Assembly: GCF_009866655.1 (NCBI RefSeq)
Contig: NZ_CP047420.1
Span: 1,178,001-1,242,000, forward strand
Length of the DNA stretch: 64,000 bases
Direction: 5' to 3'
DNA from: Rathayibacter sp. VKM Ac-2804
GTDB lineage: Bacteria > Actinomycetota > Actinomycetes > Actinomycetales > Microbacteriaceae
The notes beneath the pieces were generated by a model, which was not told the DNA's origin, did no database searches, and worked only from the letters and a program-made list of their open reading frames with translations. Shown in pieces: positions 9,667 to 18,538 of the stretch; positions within the stretch are counted from its first letter, which is position 1, and every line of letters begins with the position of its first letter. A program made the translations under genes and the position numbers.

Positions 9667-10854
9667 TCAGGACACGCGCTCGGCCAGCAGGGCGCGGTGG
9701 CGCCCCTGGATCCTCGTGAGGATCAGGACGGCGCTGCCCCGCCCCGCGAGGCCGAGCCTCCTGCGGAAGCGTGCGGGATCGACGTCGACCCCGCGCTTCT
9801 TGATCTCCAGGACTCCGATGCCGCGGGCGCGCAGCTCGCGCGCGAGGGTGCGCTCGTCCAGGGGCAGCTCCGCGAGCACGCGGAAGCTGCGGAGGAACGG
9901 CGAGACGGCCGGCTCGTCACCCGTGAGGTAGGCGATGCCCGGCGAGAGCATGCGCGAGCCGCTGGTGCGGGCCAGCTCGCCGAGCAGGCGCGCGCGGATG
10001 GCCGACCCGTCCGGCTCGTGGACGAAGGCGCCGAGGTCGCCCACCTCCTCGTCCTCGCTGTCGGCCGGCGCGGTGAGCTCGACGGCGCCGGTCGCCCCGA
10101 GCAGGAGCGCGGAGCGGCGCACGCCCGGCCGGGCCAGCGGACCGAACCAGAGCCCCGTCTCGACCAGCTCGCCGTCGACCGACACCCACTGCGCCTCCGC
10201 GTCCGCGGGGATCCGCTCGCGGTCGAAGCCCGGCCCGAGCTTCACGCCGACGGGCCGCGCCTCCGCCAGCCCGAAGGCGAAGTCGAGCGAGGGCGAGTAG
10301 TCGTCGGGATCGTCGAGGCGCCGGGTCTCCCGGTGGCCGGCGGTGCGGCGGGCCGGATCGAGGTAGACGGCGTCGAAGCCGTCCAGGTCGAACGCCTCGG
10401 CGTCGCCGTGCACGGCCTGCGCGGAGGGGAACGGGGCGAGATTGAAGCTGGCCAGGGTGGCGGTGATCTCGTCCGAGTCGACGGCGGTGACCTCGAGGTC
10501 GATGGCCGCCATCGCCAGGGCGTCGCCGCCGATGCCGCTGCCGAGGTCGGCGATGCGGGTGAGGCCGGCGGAGGAGAACCGGCCGGCGTGCAGCGCCGCG
10601 ACCCGGAGCCGGGTGGCCTGCTCGAGTCCGGCGTCGGTGAAGAGCATCGACCGCGCGAACTCGCCGAACTTCCCGGTGGCCTTCGCGCGCAGCCGCGCCT
10701 GGGTCAGCACGGCCGAGACCAGGCCGGGGGAGTGGCCCGCGGAGCGGAGCGTCGCGACGGCGCGCACCAGGTCGTCCGCGCGGTAGCCGTCGAGCGAGTC
10801 GAGGAGCCGGAGGCCCTCGGGGGAGAGGAGCTCGACCAGCTCGGCGCGTTGCAT
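9667..10854 (-). CDS. class I SAM-dependent methyltransferase with THUMP-like C-terminal domain
   Basis: 395 residues. An N-terminal helical region (about 1-95) precedes a Rossmann methyltransferase domain with the SAM loop IADLGSGIGGDALAMA and the DAVYLDPARRT motif, followed by a C-terminal domain resembling the THUMP-like family (about 300-395, ending near RIQGRHRALLAERVS). RNA methylation is likely from the family, but the substrate is unknown. TAGCAT (10861-10866, minus strand) ends 6 bases before the start, predicting a leaderless mRNA. Convergent with the DUF4190 gene. Confidence 0.85.
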   Translation of the reverse strand: MQRAELVELLSPEGLRLLDSLDGYRADDLVRAVATLRSAGHSPGLVSAVLTQARLRAKATGKFGEFARSMLFTDAGLEQATRLRVAALHAGRFSSAGLTRIADLGSGIGGDALAMAAIDLEVTAVDSDEITATLASFNLAPFPSAQAVHGDAEAFDLDGFDAVYLDPARRTAGHRETRRLDDPDDYSPSLDFAFGLAEARPVGVKLGPGFDRERIPADAEAQWVSVDGELVETGLWFGPLARPGVRRSALLLGATGAVELTAPADSEDEEVGDLGAFVHEPDGSAIRARLLGELARTSGSRMLSPGIAYLTGDEPAVSPFLRSFRVLAELPLDERTLARELRARGIGVLEIKKRGVDVDPARFRRRLGLAGRGSAVLILTRIQGRHRALLAERVS

Positions 10855-10899
10855 CCGGCCATGCTAGGCCACCGTCTCCGACCGTCGCGGCGCGCCTGC

Positions 10900-10926
10900 C
10901 TGGCACTCTGATTGCACGAGTGCCAG
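10900..10926. promoter_or_regulatory. CIRCE operator (HrcA site) upstream of groES
   Basis: A perfect 9-9-9 inverted repeat: CTGGCACTC (10900-10908), 9-base spacer, GAGTGCCAG (10918-10926). This matches the CIRCE arrangement (consensus TTAGCACTC-N9-GAGTGCTAA) bound by the HrcA repressor. A further half-site CTAGCACTC lies at 10946-10954, around the predicted transcription start. Confidence 0.9.
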
Positions 10927-10941
10927 CGGAGCCTCTACAGT
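10912..10941 (+). promoter_or_regulatory. groES promoter
   Basis: TTGCAC (10912-10917) as -35, inside the CIRCE spacer, and TACAGT (10936-10941) as -10, separated by 18 bases. HrcA bound to CIRCE would directly cover the -35. The message then has a leader of about 65 bases with AAAGAGG before the GTG start. Confidence 0.65.
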
Positions 10942-11015
10942 GGAGCTAGCACTCTCGGAGCGTGTCTGCCAACGGCGGCGCTCCGCCCCCGTCGTCGTCA
11001 AGAAAGAGGTCAACC

Positions 11016-11312
11016 GTGTCGGTGTCCATCAAGCCGCTCGAAGATCGCATCGTCATCAAGCAGGTCGAGGCCGAGCAGGTCACTGCTTCCGGTCTCGTCA
11101 TCCCCGACACCGCCAAGGAGAAGCCCCAGGAGGGCGAAGTCGTCGCCGTCGGCCCCGGCCGCATCGACGACAACGGCAACCGCGTCCCGCTCGACGTGGC
11201 CGTCGGTGACAAGGTCATCTACTCCAAGTACGGCGGAACCGAGGTCAAGTTCGGTGGAGACGACCTCCTGGTCCTCTCCGCTCGCGACGTCCTCGCGGTC
11301 GTCGTCCGCTAG
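11016..11312 (+). CDS. groES: co-chaperonin GroES
   Basis: The 10-kDa lid of the GroEL folding chamber. The 98-residue protein starts [15 protein letters not shown] and contains the mobile-loop region and the [13 protein letters not shown] segment. I chose the GTG at 11016 because AAGAGG lies 6 bases upstream and the length matches the family exactly. No groEL follows; the next gene is rarD after a double terminator, so the chaperonin subunit must be encoded elsewhere. Confidence 0.97.
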   Translation: MSVSIKPLEDRIVIKQVEAEQVTASGLVIPDTAKEKPQEGEVVAVGPGRIDDNGNRVPLDVAVGDKVIYSKYGGTEVKFGGDDLLVLSARDVLAVVVR

Positions 11313-11323
11313 AGACGGATCCC

Positions 11324-11407
11324 CGAAGGGCCCGGCGACGACAGTCGCCGGGCCCTTCGTCGTCCAGCGCAGTGGGCCCGGCGACGGGAGTCGCCGGGCC
11401 CTTCGTC
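11324..11407 (+). terminator. tandem duplicated terminator after groES
   Basis: Two nearly identical GC-rich hairpins in a row: stem 11324-11339 with 11344-11359 (16 bp, loop GACA), and stem 11374-11385 with 11390-11401 (12 bp, loop GGGA). Each is followed by TTCGTCGT. The shared stem sequence (GGGCCCGGCGAC) shows a local duplication. Confidence 0.85.
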
Positions 11408-11506
11408 GTGCGCCCGCGGTCCTCTTCGCAACCGGTGGCCTGATCCTGACGTCGGGTGACCGTTCCGGGCGGTCGGCGGGTCCGCGTCCTGCGTAGCATC
11501 GGACGG

Positions 11507-12550
11507 GTGCCCGCCTCCCGCCTCCCCGCCGACCCCGCCTCGCCGACGACGAGCGACGCCGCGGCCGGCGAGGGCGTCGAGGCGCTCCCGGTGAAGGGCT
11601 CCGGTGGAGCGCTGTCGTCGACCGGCCTGTGGTTCGGCTTCTCCGCCTACCTGCTGTGGGGCGCGATGCCGCTCTACTTCATCGCGATGGCGCCCGCCTC
11701 GCCGTTCGAGATCGTCGCGCTGCGGGTGCTCTTCTCGCTGGTCTTCTGCCTGCTCCTGCTGACGGTGACCCGCAGCTGGCACGGCTTCACGGTCCTCTTC
11801 CGCGAGCCGAGGCTGCTGGGCGTGATGGCGATCGCCGGCGTGCTGATCTACATCAACTGGCAGGTCTACGTCATCGCGACGACCACCGGCCACGTGATCG
11901 AGGCGGCGCTGGGCTACTTCATGAACCCGCTCGTGACGGTGCTGCTCGGCGTGATCGTGCTCCGCGAGCGGCTCCGCCCGGCGCAGTGGGTCGCGATGGG
12001 GATCAGCGCCGTCGCCGTCCTCGTCATCGCCGTCGGCTACGGCTCCTTCCCCTGGGTCTCGCTGGCGCTCGCGTTCTCCTTCGGCCTCTACGGCCTGGTG
12101 AAGAGCCGCGTCGGCGGACGGATGGACGCGGTGAGCGGCCTCACGCTCGAGACGCTCTGGCTCACGCCGCTCGCGATCGTGCAGCTGCTGGTGGTCGGCT
12201 CGATGGTCGGGCTGACGCTCGGCACCGAGGGGACGGGGCACGCGCTCATCCTCGCCTCGGCCGGCATCGTCACCGCCGTCCCGCTGCTGCTCTTCGCCGG
12301 GGCGGCACGGCGACTCCCGCTCTCGATCGTCGGCTTCATCCAGTACCTGACGCCGGTGCTGCAGTTCGTCGTCGGCGCGTTCGTCCTGCACGAGGAGATG
12401 CCGCCGGAGCGCTGGGTCGGGTTCGCGCTGGTCTGGGCGGCCCTGGCGATCTTCTCAGTCGACCTCGTCTCGGCCGAGCGCCGGAGGCGCCGCGCGACGG
12501 CCCGACCTGCGGATCGCGTCGCCGCAGAGCGCTCCCACGACGAAAAGTAA
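11507..12550 (+). CDS. rarD: EamA-family transporter RarD
   Basis: A 347-residue, roughly ten-helix DMT-superfamily membrane protein of the RarD type (motifs WGAMPLYF, ALRVLFSL and YINWQVYVIA). The substrate is unknown; RarD was named for chloramphenicol sensitivity in other bacteria. I chose the GTG at 11507 because TAGCAT (11494-11499) ends 7 bases upstream; a start at 11456 in the same frame would add a non-conserved basic segment. Confidence 0.88.
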   Translation: MPASRLPADPASPTTSDAAAGEGVEALPVKGSGGALSSTGLWFGFSAYLLWGAMPLYFIAMAPASPFEIVALRVLFSLVFCLLLLTVTRSWHGFTVLFREPRLLGVMAIAGVLIYINWQVYVIATTTGHVIEAALGYFMNPLVTVLLGVIVLRERLRPAQWVAMGISAVAVLVIAVGYGSFPWVSLALAFSFGLYGLVKSRVGGRMDAVSGLTLETLWLTPLAIVQLLVVGSMVGLTLGTEGTGHALILASAGIVTAVPLLLFAGAARRLPLSIVGFIQYLTPVLQFVVGAFVLHEEMPPERWVGFALVWAALAIFSVDLVSAERRRRRATARPADRVAAERSHDEK

Positions 12551-12562
12551 CGATCAGGTCGC

Positions 12563-12616
12563 GAAACGCATCTGAAACACCCCCGTATTGTTCACGGCTT
12601 CTCCGAAGGTTAGGTT
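12563..12616 (+). promoter_or_regulatory. promoter with GAAAC-N6-GAAAC boxes upstream of the binding-protein gene
   Basis: A promoter TTGTTC (12589-12594), 16-base gap, TAGGTT (12611-12616) is preceded by two direct repeats GAAAC (12563-12567 and 12574-12578) exactly 6 bases apart. This spacing resembles the box arrangement of GlnR, the OmpR-type nitrogen regulator of actinobacteria, and sits where an activator would bind. The GlnR link is inference. Confidence 0.45.
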
Positions 12617-12671
12617 GGCCGAGCGGTTGCCTCCGGCGCCGCTCCCACGACAGAACCTCTCAAGGAGAAAC

Positions 12672-13961
12672 ATGCGCGTTCACGCGAAGGCCGGGACGGC
12701 CCGTACGCGATCCCTCCGGGCGACCCTCGGCGGCGTCGCCTTCCTGGGCGCCAGCGCTCTCGTCCTCGCCGGTTGCGCCAGCGGCGGCGGCGGAGACGCG
12801 GGCACCGACGGCGGCGAGTCCGGCGACCTGTCCCTCAAGATCGGCACGATCCTCCCGCAGACGGGCACCCTGGCCGTCCTCGGCCCGCCCGAGATCGCGG
12901 GCGTCGACCTCGCCGTCAAGGACATCAACGACGCCGCTGCCGGCCTCACCATCGACGTCGAGCAGAAGGACTCGGGCGACACCACGACCGACATCGCGAC
13001 CCAGTCCGCGACCTCGCTCATCGCCGACGGCGCGAGCGTCATCATCGGCGCGGCCTCCTCGGGCGTCTCGAAGACGTTCATCGACCAGGTGACCCAGGCG
13101 GGCGTCGTCCAGATCTCGCCGGCCAACACCTCGCCGGACTTCACCACCTACGACGACGACGGCTACTACTGGCGCACCGCTCCCTCGGACGTGCTCCAGG
13201 GCCGCATCCTCGGCAACAAGATCCTCGGCGACGGCAAGACCAACGTCTCGATCCTGTACCTGAACGACGCGTACGGCACCGGCCTCGAGTCGAACATCAA
13301 GGAGACCCTCGAGGCGGGCGGCGCGACCGTCGCGGCCGAGGAGATCTTCGAGCCGGCCTCGACCGACTTCAACTCGGCGCTGACCTCGCTGCTCGCCCCG
13401 AACCCGGACGCGCTCGTCGTGATCTCCTTCGACGAGATCACCACGATCGCGGAGCAGCTGGCCGCCAAGGGCTTCGACTTCGCGAACCTGTACGGCACGG
13501 ACGGCAACTACGGCGTCATCACCGACGCGGACACCAACGTCGACATCGCCGGTGCGCAGTTCACCAACCCCGGTGTGCAGGCGTCGGACGAGTTCCAGTC
13601 GAACCTCCAGGCCCTCGTCGAGGAGCAGGGGAACGACGCGCTGACGGTGTTCAGCTACGCCCCCGAGTCGTACGACGCCACGGTGCTCGCCGCTCTCGCC
13701 GCTCTCGCGGGCGGTGCGACGGACGGTGCGACCATCCGCGACAACCTGCAGGACGTCTCGACCGAGGGCACGAAGTGCACCACGTTCGCCGACTGCGCCA
13801 CGATGCTCGCCGACGGTGAGGACATCGACTACGACGGCCTCTCCGGCCCGATCTCGTGGGACGAGAACGGCGACCCGACCGAGGCGTCGGTGTCGATCTA
13901 CAAGTACGGCACCGGCAACGTCACCTCGTTCGAGGAGACCGTCGACGGCTCGCTGAACTAG
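12672..13961 (+). CDS. branched-chain amino-acid ABC transporter substrate-binding lipoprotein
   Basis: A periplasmic-type binding protein (Peripla_BP_6/LivJ fold) anchored as a lipoprotein: a basic N-terminus, a hydrophobic stretch and the lipobox VLAGC with Cys35. The mature part starts LKIGTILPQTGTLAVLGPPE and contains IGAASSGVS and YDATVLAALAAL, typical of this family. AAGGAG lies 7 bases before the ATG. It probably serves the LivHMGF system on the opposite strand 2-7 kb downstream. The ligand could be branched-chain amino acids or another amide. Confidence 0.9.
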   Translation: MRVHAKAGTARTRSLRATLGGVAFLGASALVLAGCASGGGGDAGTDGGESGDLSLKIGTILPQTGTLAVLGPPEIAGVDLAVKDINDAAAGLTIDVEQKDSGDTTTDIATQSATSLIADGASVIIGAASSGVSKTFIDQVTQAGVVQISPANTSPDFTTYDDDGYYWRTAPSDVLQGRILGNKILGDGKTNVSILYLNDAYGTGLESNIKETLEAGGATVAAEEIFEPASTDFNSALTSLLAPNPDALVVISFDEITTIAEQLAAKGFDFANLYGTDGNYGVITDADTNVDIAGAQFTNPGVQASDEFQSNLQALVEEQGNDALTVFSYAPESYDATVLAALAALAGGATDGATIRDNLQDVSTEGTKCTTFADCATMLADGEDIDYDGLSGPISWDENGDPTEASVSIYKYGTGNVTSFEETVDGSLN

Positions 13962-13991
13962 CACCCCGCTCGCGGCTCCGGCCGTGACGCG

Positions 13992-14025
13992 CGAAGGGGC
14001 CCGGTCATCCGACCGGGCCCCTTCG
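13992..14025 (+). terminator. terminator after the binding-protein gene
   Basis: A perfect 15-bp stem (13992-14006 with 14011-14025) with an ATCC loop, ending CTTCG then TCGTG. The stem is related in sequence to the groES terminator stems. Confidence 0.85.
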
Positions 14026-14035
14026 TCGTGCCCGG

Positions 14036-14222
14036 GGTCTCGATACGCCGCTGCGCGGCTACTCGACCAGCATGAAGCGCCGGCTTCCCGTCGCGGTGGA
14101 GCGAGTGCTCGAGGAGGGCGAGCCGCCTGATGCCGGAGGGGAGGCAGGCCGCCCCATGCCGGAGAGGAGGCGGGCCGCCCCATGCTGATCGAGTGGCCCT
14201 CGGAGAGGGCGTATCGAGATCC
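14036..14222. repeat. paired inverted REP-like repeat, locus 3
   Basis: Unit 14036-14074 (GGTCTCGATACGCC, GC hairpin, ACTCGACCAGCATG) and an inverted unit 14181-14222 (CATGCTGATCGAGT to ATCGAGATCC). Between them (14075-14180) is a short direct repeat of CCGCC..ATGCCGGAG..GGAGGC type. No gene is credible in 13962-14327. Confidence 0.8.
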
Positions 14223-14275
14223 ACCACCGGACGATCGTGGGTCCCCGCTCCGTCCCTCCCGGGGCCGCACACTGC

Positions 14276-14311
14276 AGCGAGCGCGCGCCCCCGAGGGGAC
14301 GCGCGCTCGCT
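14276..14311 (-). terminator. terminator after the small gene at 14328
   Basis: A 12-bp stem AGCGAGCGCGCG (14276-14287) and its complement 14300-14311, with a 12-base loop. It lies just downstream of the minus-strand gene that ends at 14328. Confidence 0.6.
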
Positions 14312-14327
14312 CAGAGCTCGGTGCGGC

Positions 14328-14531
14328 TCAGGAGGCGCGCAGCAGCTCGGCCTCCTGGGCCAGGCGGTAGGTCACGAACGAGCGGCTGTAGTTGCGGCGC
14401 TTGCCGCCGGTGGTCTCGGCGATCACGACCTGCGCGTAGACGCCGACGACGGACCAGCGCTCGTAGTCGCCGATCGCGCCGGTGCCGAAGGTCGCGCCGA
14501 GGGCGACGGGGGCGGGGGTGTAGCTCTTCAT
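14328..14531 (-). CDS. small hypothetical protein
   Basis: 67 residues with no transmembrane segment or recognised motif; it contains GDYERWSVVGVYAQVVIAETTG and ends in RAS. It is probably real because AAGGAG lies 7 bases before its ATG and a strong hairpin follows its stop. No function can be proposed. Confidence 0.6.
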   Translation of the reverse strand: MKSYTPAPVALGATFGTGAIGDYERWSVVGVYAQVVIAETTGGKRRNYSRSFVTYRLAQEAELLRAS

Positions 14532-14766
14532 GGGTCGGCTCCTTCGAAGACGGGGACCGCGGCGCCGGAGGGGGCCGCGGAAGAGGGCAGGAGTCGGTGC
14601 CGAGGAGGCCGGGATCCGCCCCCTGATCAGGTGGGGAGGACTCGGGCGGAGCCGCGGGCGCCGACGTTTCTTGTCCCCAAAATTACGGCACGACGCCCTC
14701 CTGACCGGCCCTCGGAAGGGGGACGTGGGCGGAGAGAGAGACTCGGTGTCCCGGAGGTCCCCCAGG

Positions 14767-15612
14767 TCACTCCCAGTGGCAGGAGTCCCGGGCGATGAAG
14801 CGGTAGAGCGCTCCTCTCACGGCGTCGGAGACCCCGATCGCGACGACGCCCGACGTGCCGTCGTCGAGGGTGACGGCGACCGGGAGGAACGTCCCGCGCT
14901 TGTCCTCCGAGACGGTGTGCGTGCTGCAGTTGCTCGGCACGATCGCGAGGTCGACGCGGGTCGCCGCAGTGCCGGAGTCGACGCGCACGCCGACGGGCCA
15001 GGCGTCCTCGCCGGAGGCCGGGCGGAGCAGGATCGTGCGCCCGATCGATGCGATGGAGACGCCGCCGTCCGCCCCCGTCGGCGTCAGGGTCAGTCCGAGG
15101 TACGCGACGGGCGTCCCGCTCTCCTGAGCGACCGCGACGGCGTCTCCGGGCACGATCGAGACGACCTCCGCCACCCGCTGCGCGAGGCAGTCCTCGGCGT
15201 GGATGCGCGGCAGGCTGCCGAGCGGATCGTTCGGCGCGATCAGCGCCGTCCCCGAGACCTCGCCCTGCGTGAAGGCCACTCGCACCTGGGCCTCCGCACC
15301 GGTGCCGGTGCAGTCGGGCGGGGCGAGCTGCAGCCGGAGCGCGGTCGTCGTCCCCGGACGCACGGTGGTCGGGCCGTCAGTGCCGGCCGCCTCGGTGAAG
15401 GCGGGGGAGTCGAGCCGCGCCTCCCAGACGTCGAGCGGCTCGGTCGAGCCGTTCGTCACCAGGACCTCGAGCCGTCGAGGGCCGTAGTCGTCGCGGTTCT
15501 GCTGCACGCCCACGGAGACGCCCTCCGGCAGCTCGGAGACGGGGCCGGACCCGCAGCCCGTGAGGAGCCCCGTCGCGACCACGACGGCGAGCACGGCGGC
15601 GGTGCGGCGCAT
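14767..15612 (-). CDS. hypothetical lipoprotein
   Basis: 281 residues with a lipoprotein signal: MRRTAAVLAVVVATGLLTGC, lipobox Cys20. The rest is Thr/Val/Gly-rich and looks like an extracytoplasmic beta-rich domain; two cysteines near PSNCSTH and RDSCHWE could pair. Family unknown. It is downstream of livF in the same direction but separated by a GC-rich hairpin at about 15636-15676, so it may have its own promoter. AGGAGGA precedes the ATG. Confidence 0.75.
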   Translation of the reverse strand: MRRTAAVLAVVVATGLLTGCGSGPVSELPEGVSVGVQQNRDDYGPRRLEVLVTNGSTEPLDVWEARLDSPAFTEAAGTDGPTTVRPGTTTALRLQLAPPDCTGTGAEAQVRVAFTQGEVSGTALIAPNDPLGSLPRIHAEDCLAQRVAEVVSIVPGDAVAVAQESGTPVAYLGLTLTPTGADGGVSIASIGRTILLRPASGEDAWPVGVRVDSGTAATRVDLAIVPSNCSTHTVSEDKRGTFLPVAVTLDDGTSGVVAIGVSDAVRGALYRFIARDSCHWE

Positions 15613-15635
15613 CCGGTCCTCCTCCTCGACGACGA

Positions 15636-15676
15636 CGGGGCCCGCCGCCGCCGGAGCGGCGGACGACGGGCCCCGG
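15636..15676 (-). terminator. probable terminator after livF
   Basis: An imperfect GC-rich hairpin (GGGGCCCGCCGCCGC paired with GCGGCGG-ACGA-CGGGCCCC, with a 4-base bulge) lies in the 78-base gap between livF and the lipoprotein gene. Confidence 0.5.
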
Positions 15677-15690
15677 AGGGTGCGGCGGGA

Positions 15691-16448
<758 letters not shown>

Positions 16449-16452
<4 letters not shown>

Positions 16453-17555
16453 TTCTCGTCCTTTCCGAAGTCGACGGCGGGAGCGTCGGTCGTCGGCGCG
16501 ATGCTCGTCGGGGCGCCGTCCGCGGGGGCGGCCGTCGCGGGGGCGCCCGTCGCGGGGGCGGTGCTCGCGGCGTGCGCGACGGCGGGGGAGGGCGCAGCGG
16601 TGGCCGCGGCGTCGTGGTGCGGGGTCACCGCGACACCGGCCGCCTCGGCCCGCTTCTCGACGTCCTCGCGGACCAGGTCCGAGTCCATCTCCTCCGCGAC
16701 CTCGAGCTGGCCCTCGATCGTGCCGAGGTCGGTGTCGTGGTGGGCGCCGAGGTAGGCGTCGATGACCGCGGGGTCGTTCATCACGGTCGAGGGCGGACCC
16801 TCTGCGACGACCTTGCCCTCGGCCATCACGATCACCCAGTCGGCGATCGTGTTGACCATGTGCATGTCGTGCTCGACGAAGAGCACGGTCATGCCCTCGT
16901 CCTTCAGATTGACGATGTGCCCGAGCAGCGACTGCGTCAGTGCGGGGTTCACGCCCGCCATCGGCTCGTCGAGCATGACCAGCTCGGGCTCCGACATCAG
17001 CGCGCGCGCCATCTCGAGCAGCTTCTTCTGTCCGCCGGAGAGGCTCGACGCGTAGTCGTCCTTCTTGGTGTCGAGCTTGAACTTCTCGAGCAGCCGGATG
17101 GCCCGGGTCTCGATCGACTCCTCCTCCTTCGACCACAGCGGCCGGATGAGCGACGTGAGGATGTTCTCGCCCTTCTGGCCCTTGGCGCCGAGGAGCATGT
17201 TCTCGAGCACCGTCATGCCGCCGAGGGCCTTGGTGAGCTGGAAGGTGCGCACCATGCCCATCCGCGACACCTTGTACGCCGGGACGTTGGCGAGGTTCTT
17301 GCCCTTGAAGTTCCAGCGCCCGGTGTTGGGCTTGTCGAAGCCCGTCAGCAGGTTGAAGAACGTGGTCTTGCCGGCGCCGTTCGGGCCGATCAGGGCTGTG
17401 ATCGAGCCGCGCGGGATCTCGACGTGGGCGACGTCGACCGCGGTGAGGCCGCCGAAGCGGCGGCTGACGCCGTCGGCGACGAGGATGGGGTCCTTCTTCG
17501 TGACCCCGGGGACGATTTCCTGCTCGGTGATGTCCGAGACCGGCGTTTTAGGCAA
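16449..17555 (-). CDS. livG: branched-chain amino-acid ABC transporter ATP-binding protein LivG with Ala/Pro-rich tail
   Basis: The first ATPase of the Liv importer. Walker A GPNGAGKTT, signature LSGGQKKLLEMARAL, Walker B VMLDEPMAGVNP. At 368 residues it is about 100 longer than usual LivG; the extra part is a C-terminal tail (from about residue 300) of alternating Ala, Pro and Thr ending DFGKDEK, likely disordered. The TTG start at 17555 overlaps the livM stop by 8 bases and has AAGGAT upstream. The TTG is the only candidate near the family start. Confidence 0.88.
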
Positions 17556-18534
17556 AGTGCAGATCCTTCTTCTTGCCGAAGATGCCCTGGGGTCTGAAGA
17601 TCACCAGGAGCATGAGGGCCACACCCACCACGATGAACCGGATCGGTCCGGTCTGCACGGTGGTGAGCTTGATGAGGTCGTTGTTGAGGACCCCGGTGTC
17701 GATCCCGAGCGTGAGCAGTCCGTCGGTCAGACCGAGGACGACCCAGAAGATGATCGAGCCGACGACCGGTCCGAAGACCGTCGCGGCACCGCCCAGCAGC
17801 ATGATCGTGTAGAGGAAGAACGTCAGCTGGGTGCCGTAGTTGTCGGGCTGCAGCGAGCGCGGCAGGATGAACAGCGCTCCGGCCAGGCCGCCCAGCACAC
17901 CGCCGAGGATCAGGGCCTGGATCTTGTAGGAGAAGACGTTCTTGCCGAGCGAGCGCACGGCGTCCTCGTCCTCGCGGATGCCCTTGATGACGCGGCCCCA
18001 GGGGCTGCGCATCAGCAGGAAGACCAGCAGGCAGGCCAGGAGCACCAGGCTCCAGCCGACGATGCGGACCCACCACTGGTCCTGGTTGTAGGTGAGGATG
18101 CCGAGGCCGAAGCGCCCCTCGGGAAGCGGGTTGAGGTCGTTGAACGCCTTCGCCGCGCCGTTGATGCCCTCCGAGCCGCCGGTGACCGCCGAGAACTCGG
18201 GCGTCTTGACCGAGAGCCGGACGATCTCCGCCGCCGCGATGGTGACGATCGAGAGGTAGTCCGCCCGCAGTCTCAGCGTCGGGATGCCGAGGATGAGGGC
18301 GAAGAGGGTCGCCGCGACGATCGTCGCGAGCAGGGAGCCCCAGACGGGCCATTCGAACTTGACCGAGGTGATGGCGAAGGCGTAGCCGCCCACCGCCATG
18401 AAGCCGGCCTGGCCGAAGTTGAGGAGGCCGGTGAATCCGAAGTGGATGACCAGGCCGATCGTCGCGAGCGCGTAGGCGGCGACGGTGGGATCGACGATCT
18501 GCCCGATCGCCAGCCAGATGAAGTTGAGGTTCAT
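17548..18534 (-). CDS. livM: branched-chain amino-acid ABC transporter permease LivM
   Basis: A 328-residue polytopic membrane protein with the LivM features GLLNFGQAGFMAVGGYAFA, the cytoplasmic coupling loop SPWGRVIKGIREDEDAVRSL and ALFGGAAT-like GGAATVFGPVVGS. It follows livH by 4 bases and overlaps livG, so the four genes are one operon. Confidence 0.93.
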   Translation of the reverse strand: MNLNFIWLAIGQIVDPTVAAYALATIGLVIHFGFTGLLNFGQAGFMAVGGYAFAITSVKFEWPVWGSLLATIVAATLFALILGIPTLRLRADYLSIVTIAAAEIVRLSVKTPEFSAVTGGSEGINGAAKAFNDLNPLPEGRFGLGILTYNQDQWWVRIVGWSLVLLACLLVFLLMRSPWGRVIKGIREDEDAVRSLGKNVFSYKIQALILGGVLGGLAGALFILPRSLQPDNYGTQLTFFLYTIMLLGGAATVFGPVVGSIIFWVVLGLTDGLLTLGIDTGVLNNDLIKLTTVQTGPIRFIVVGVALMLLVIFRPQGIFGKKKDLHFA

Positions 18535-18538
18535 GGTG

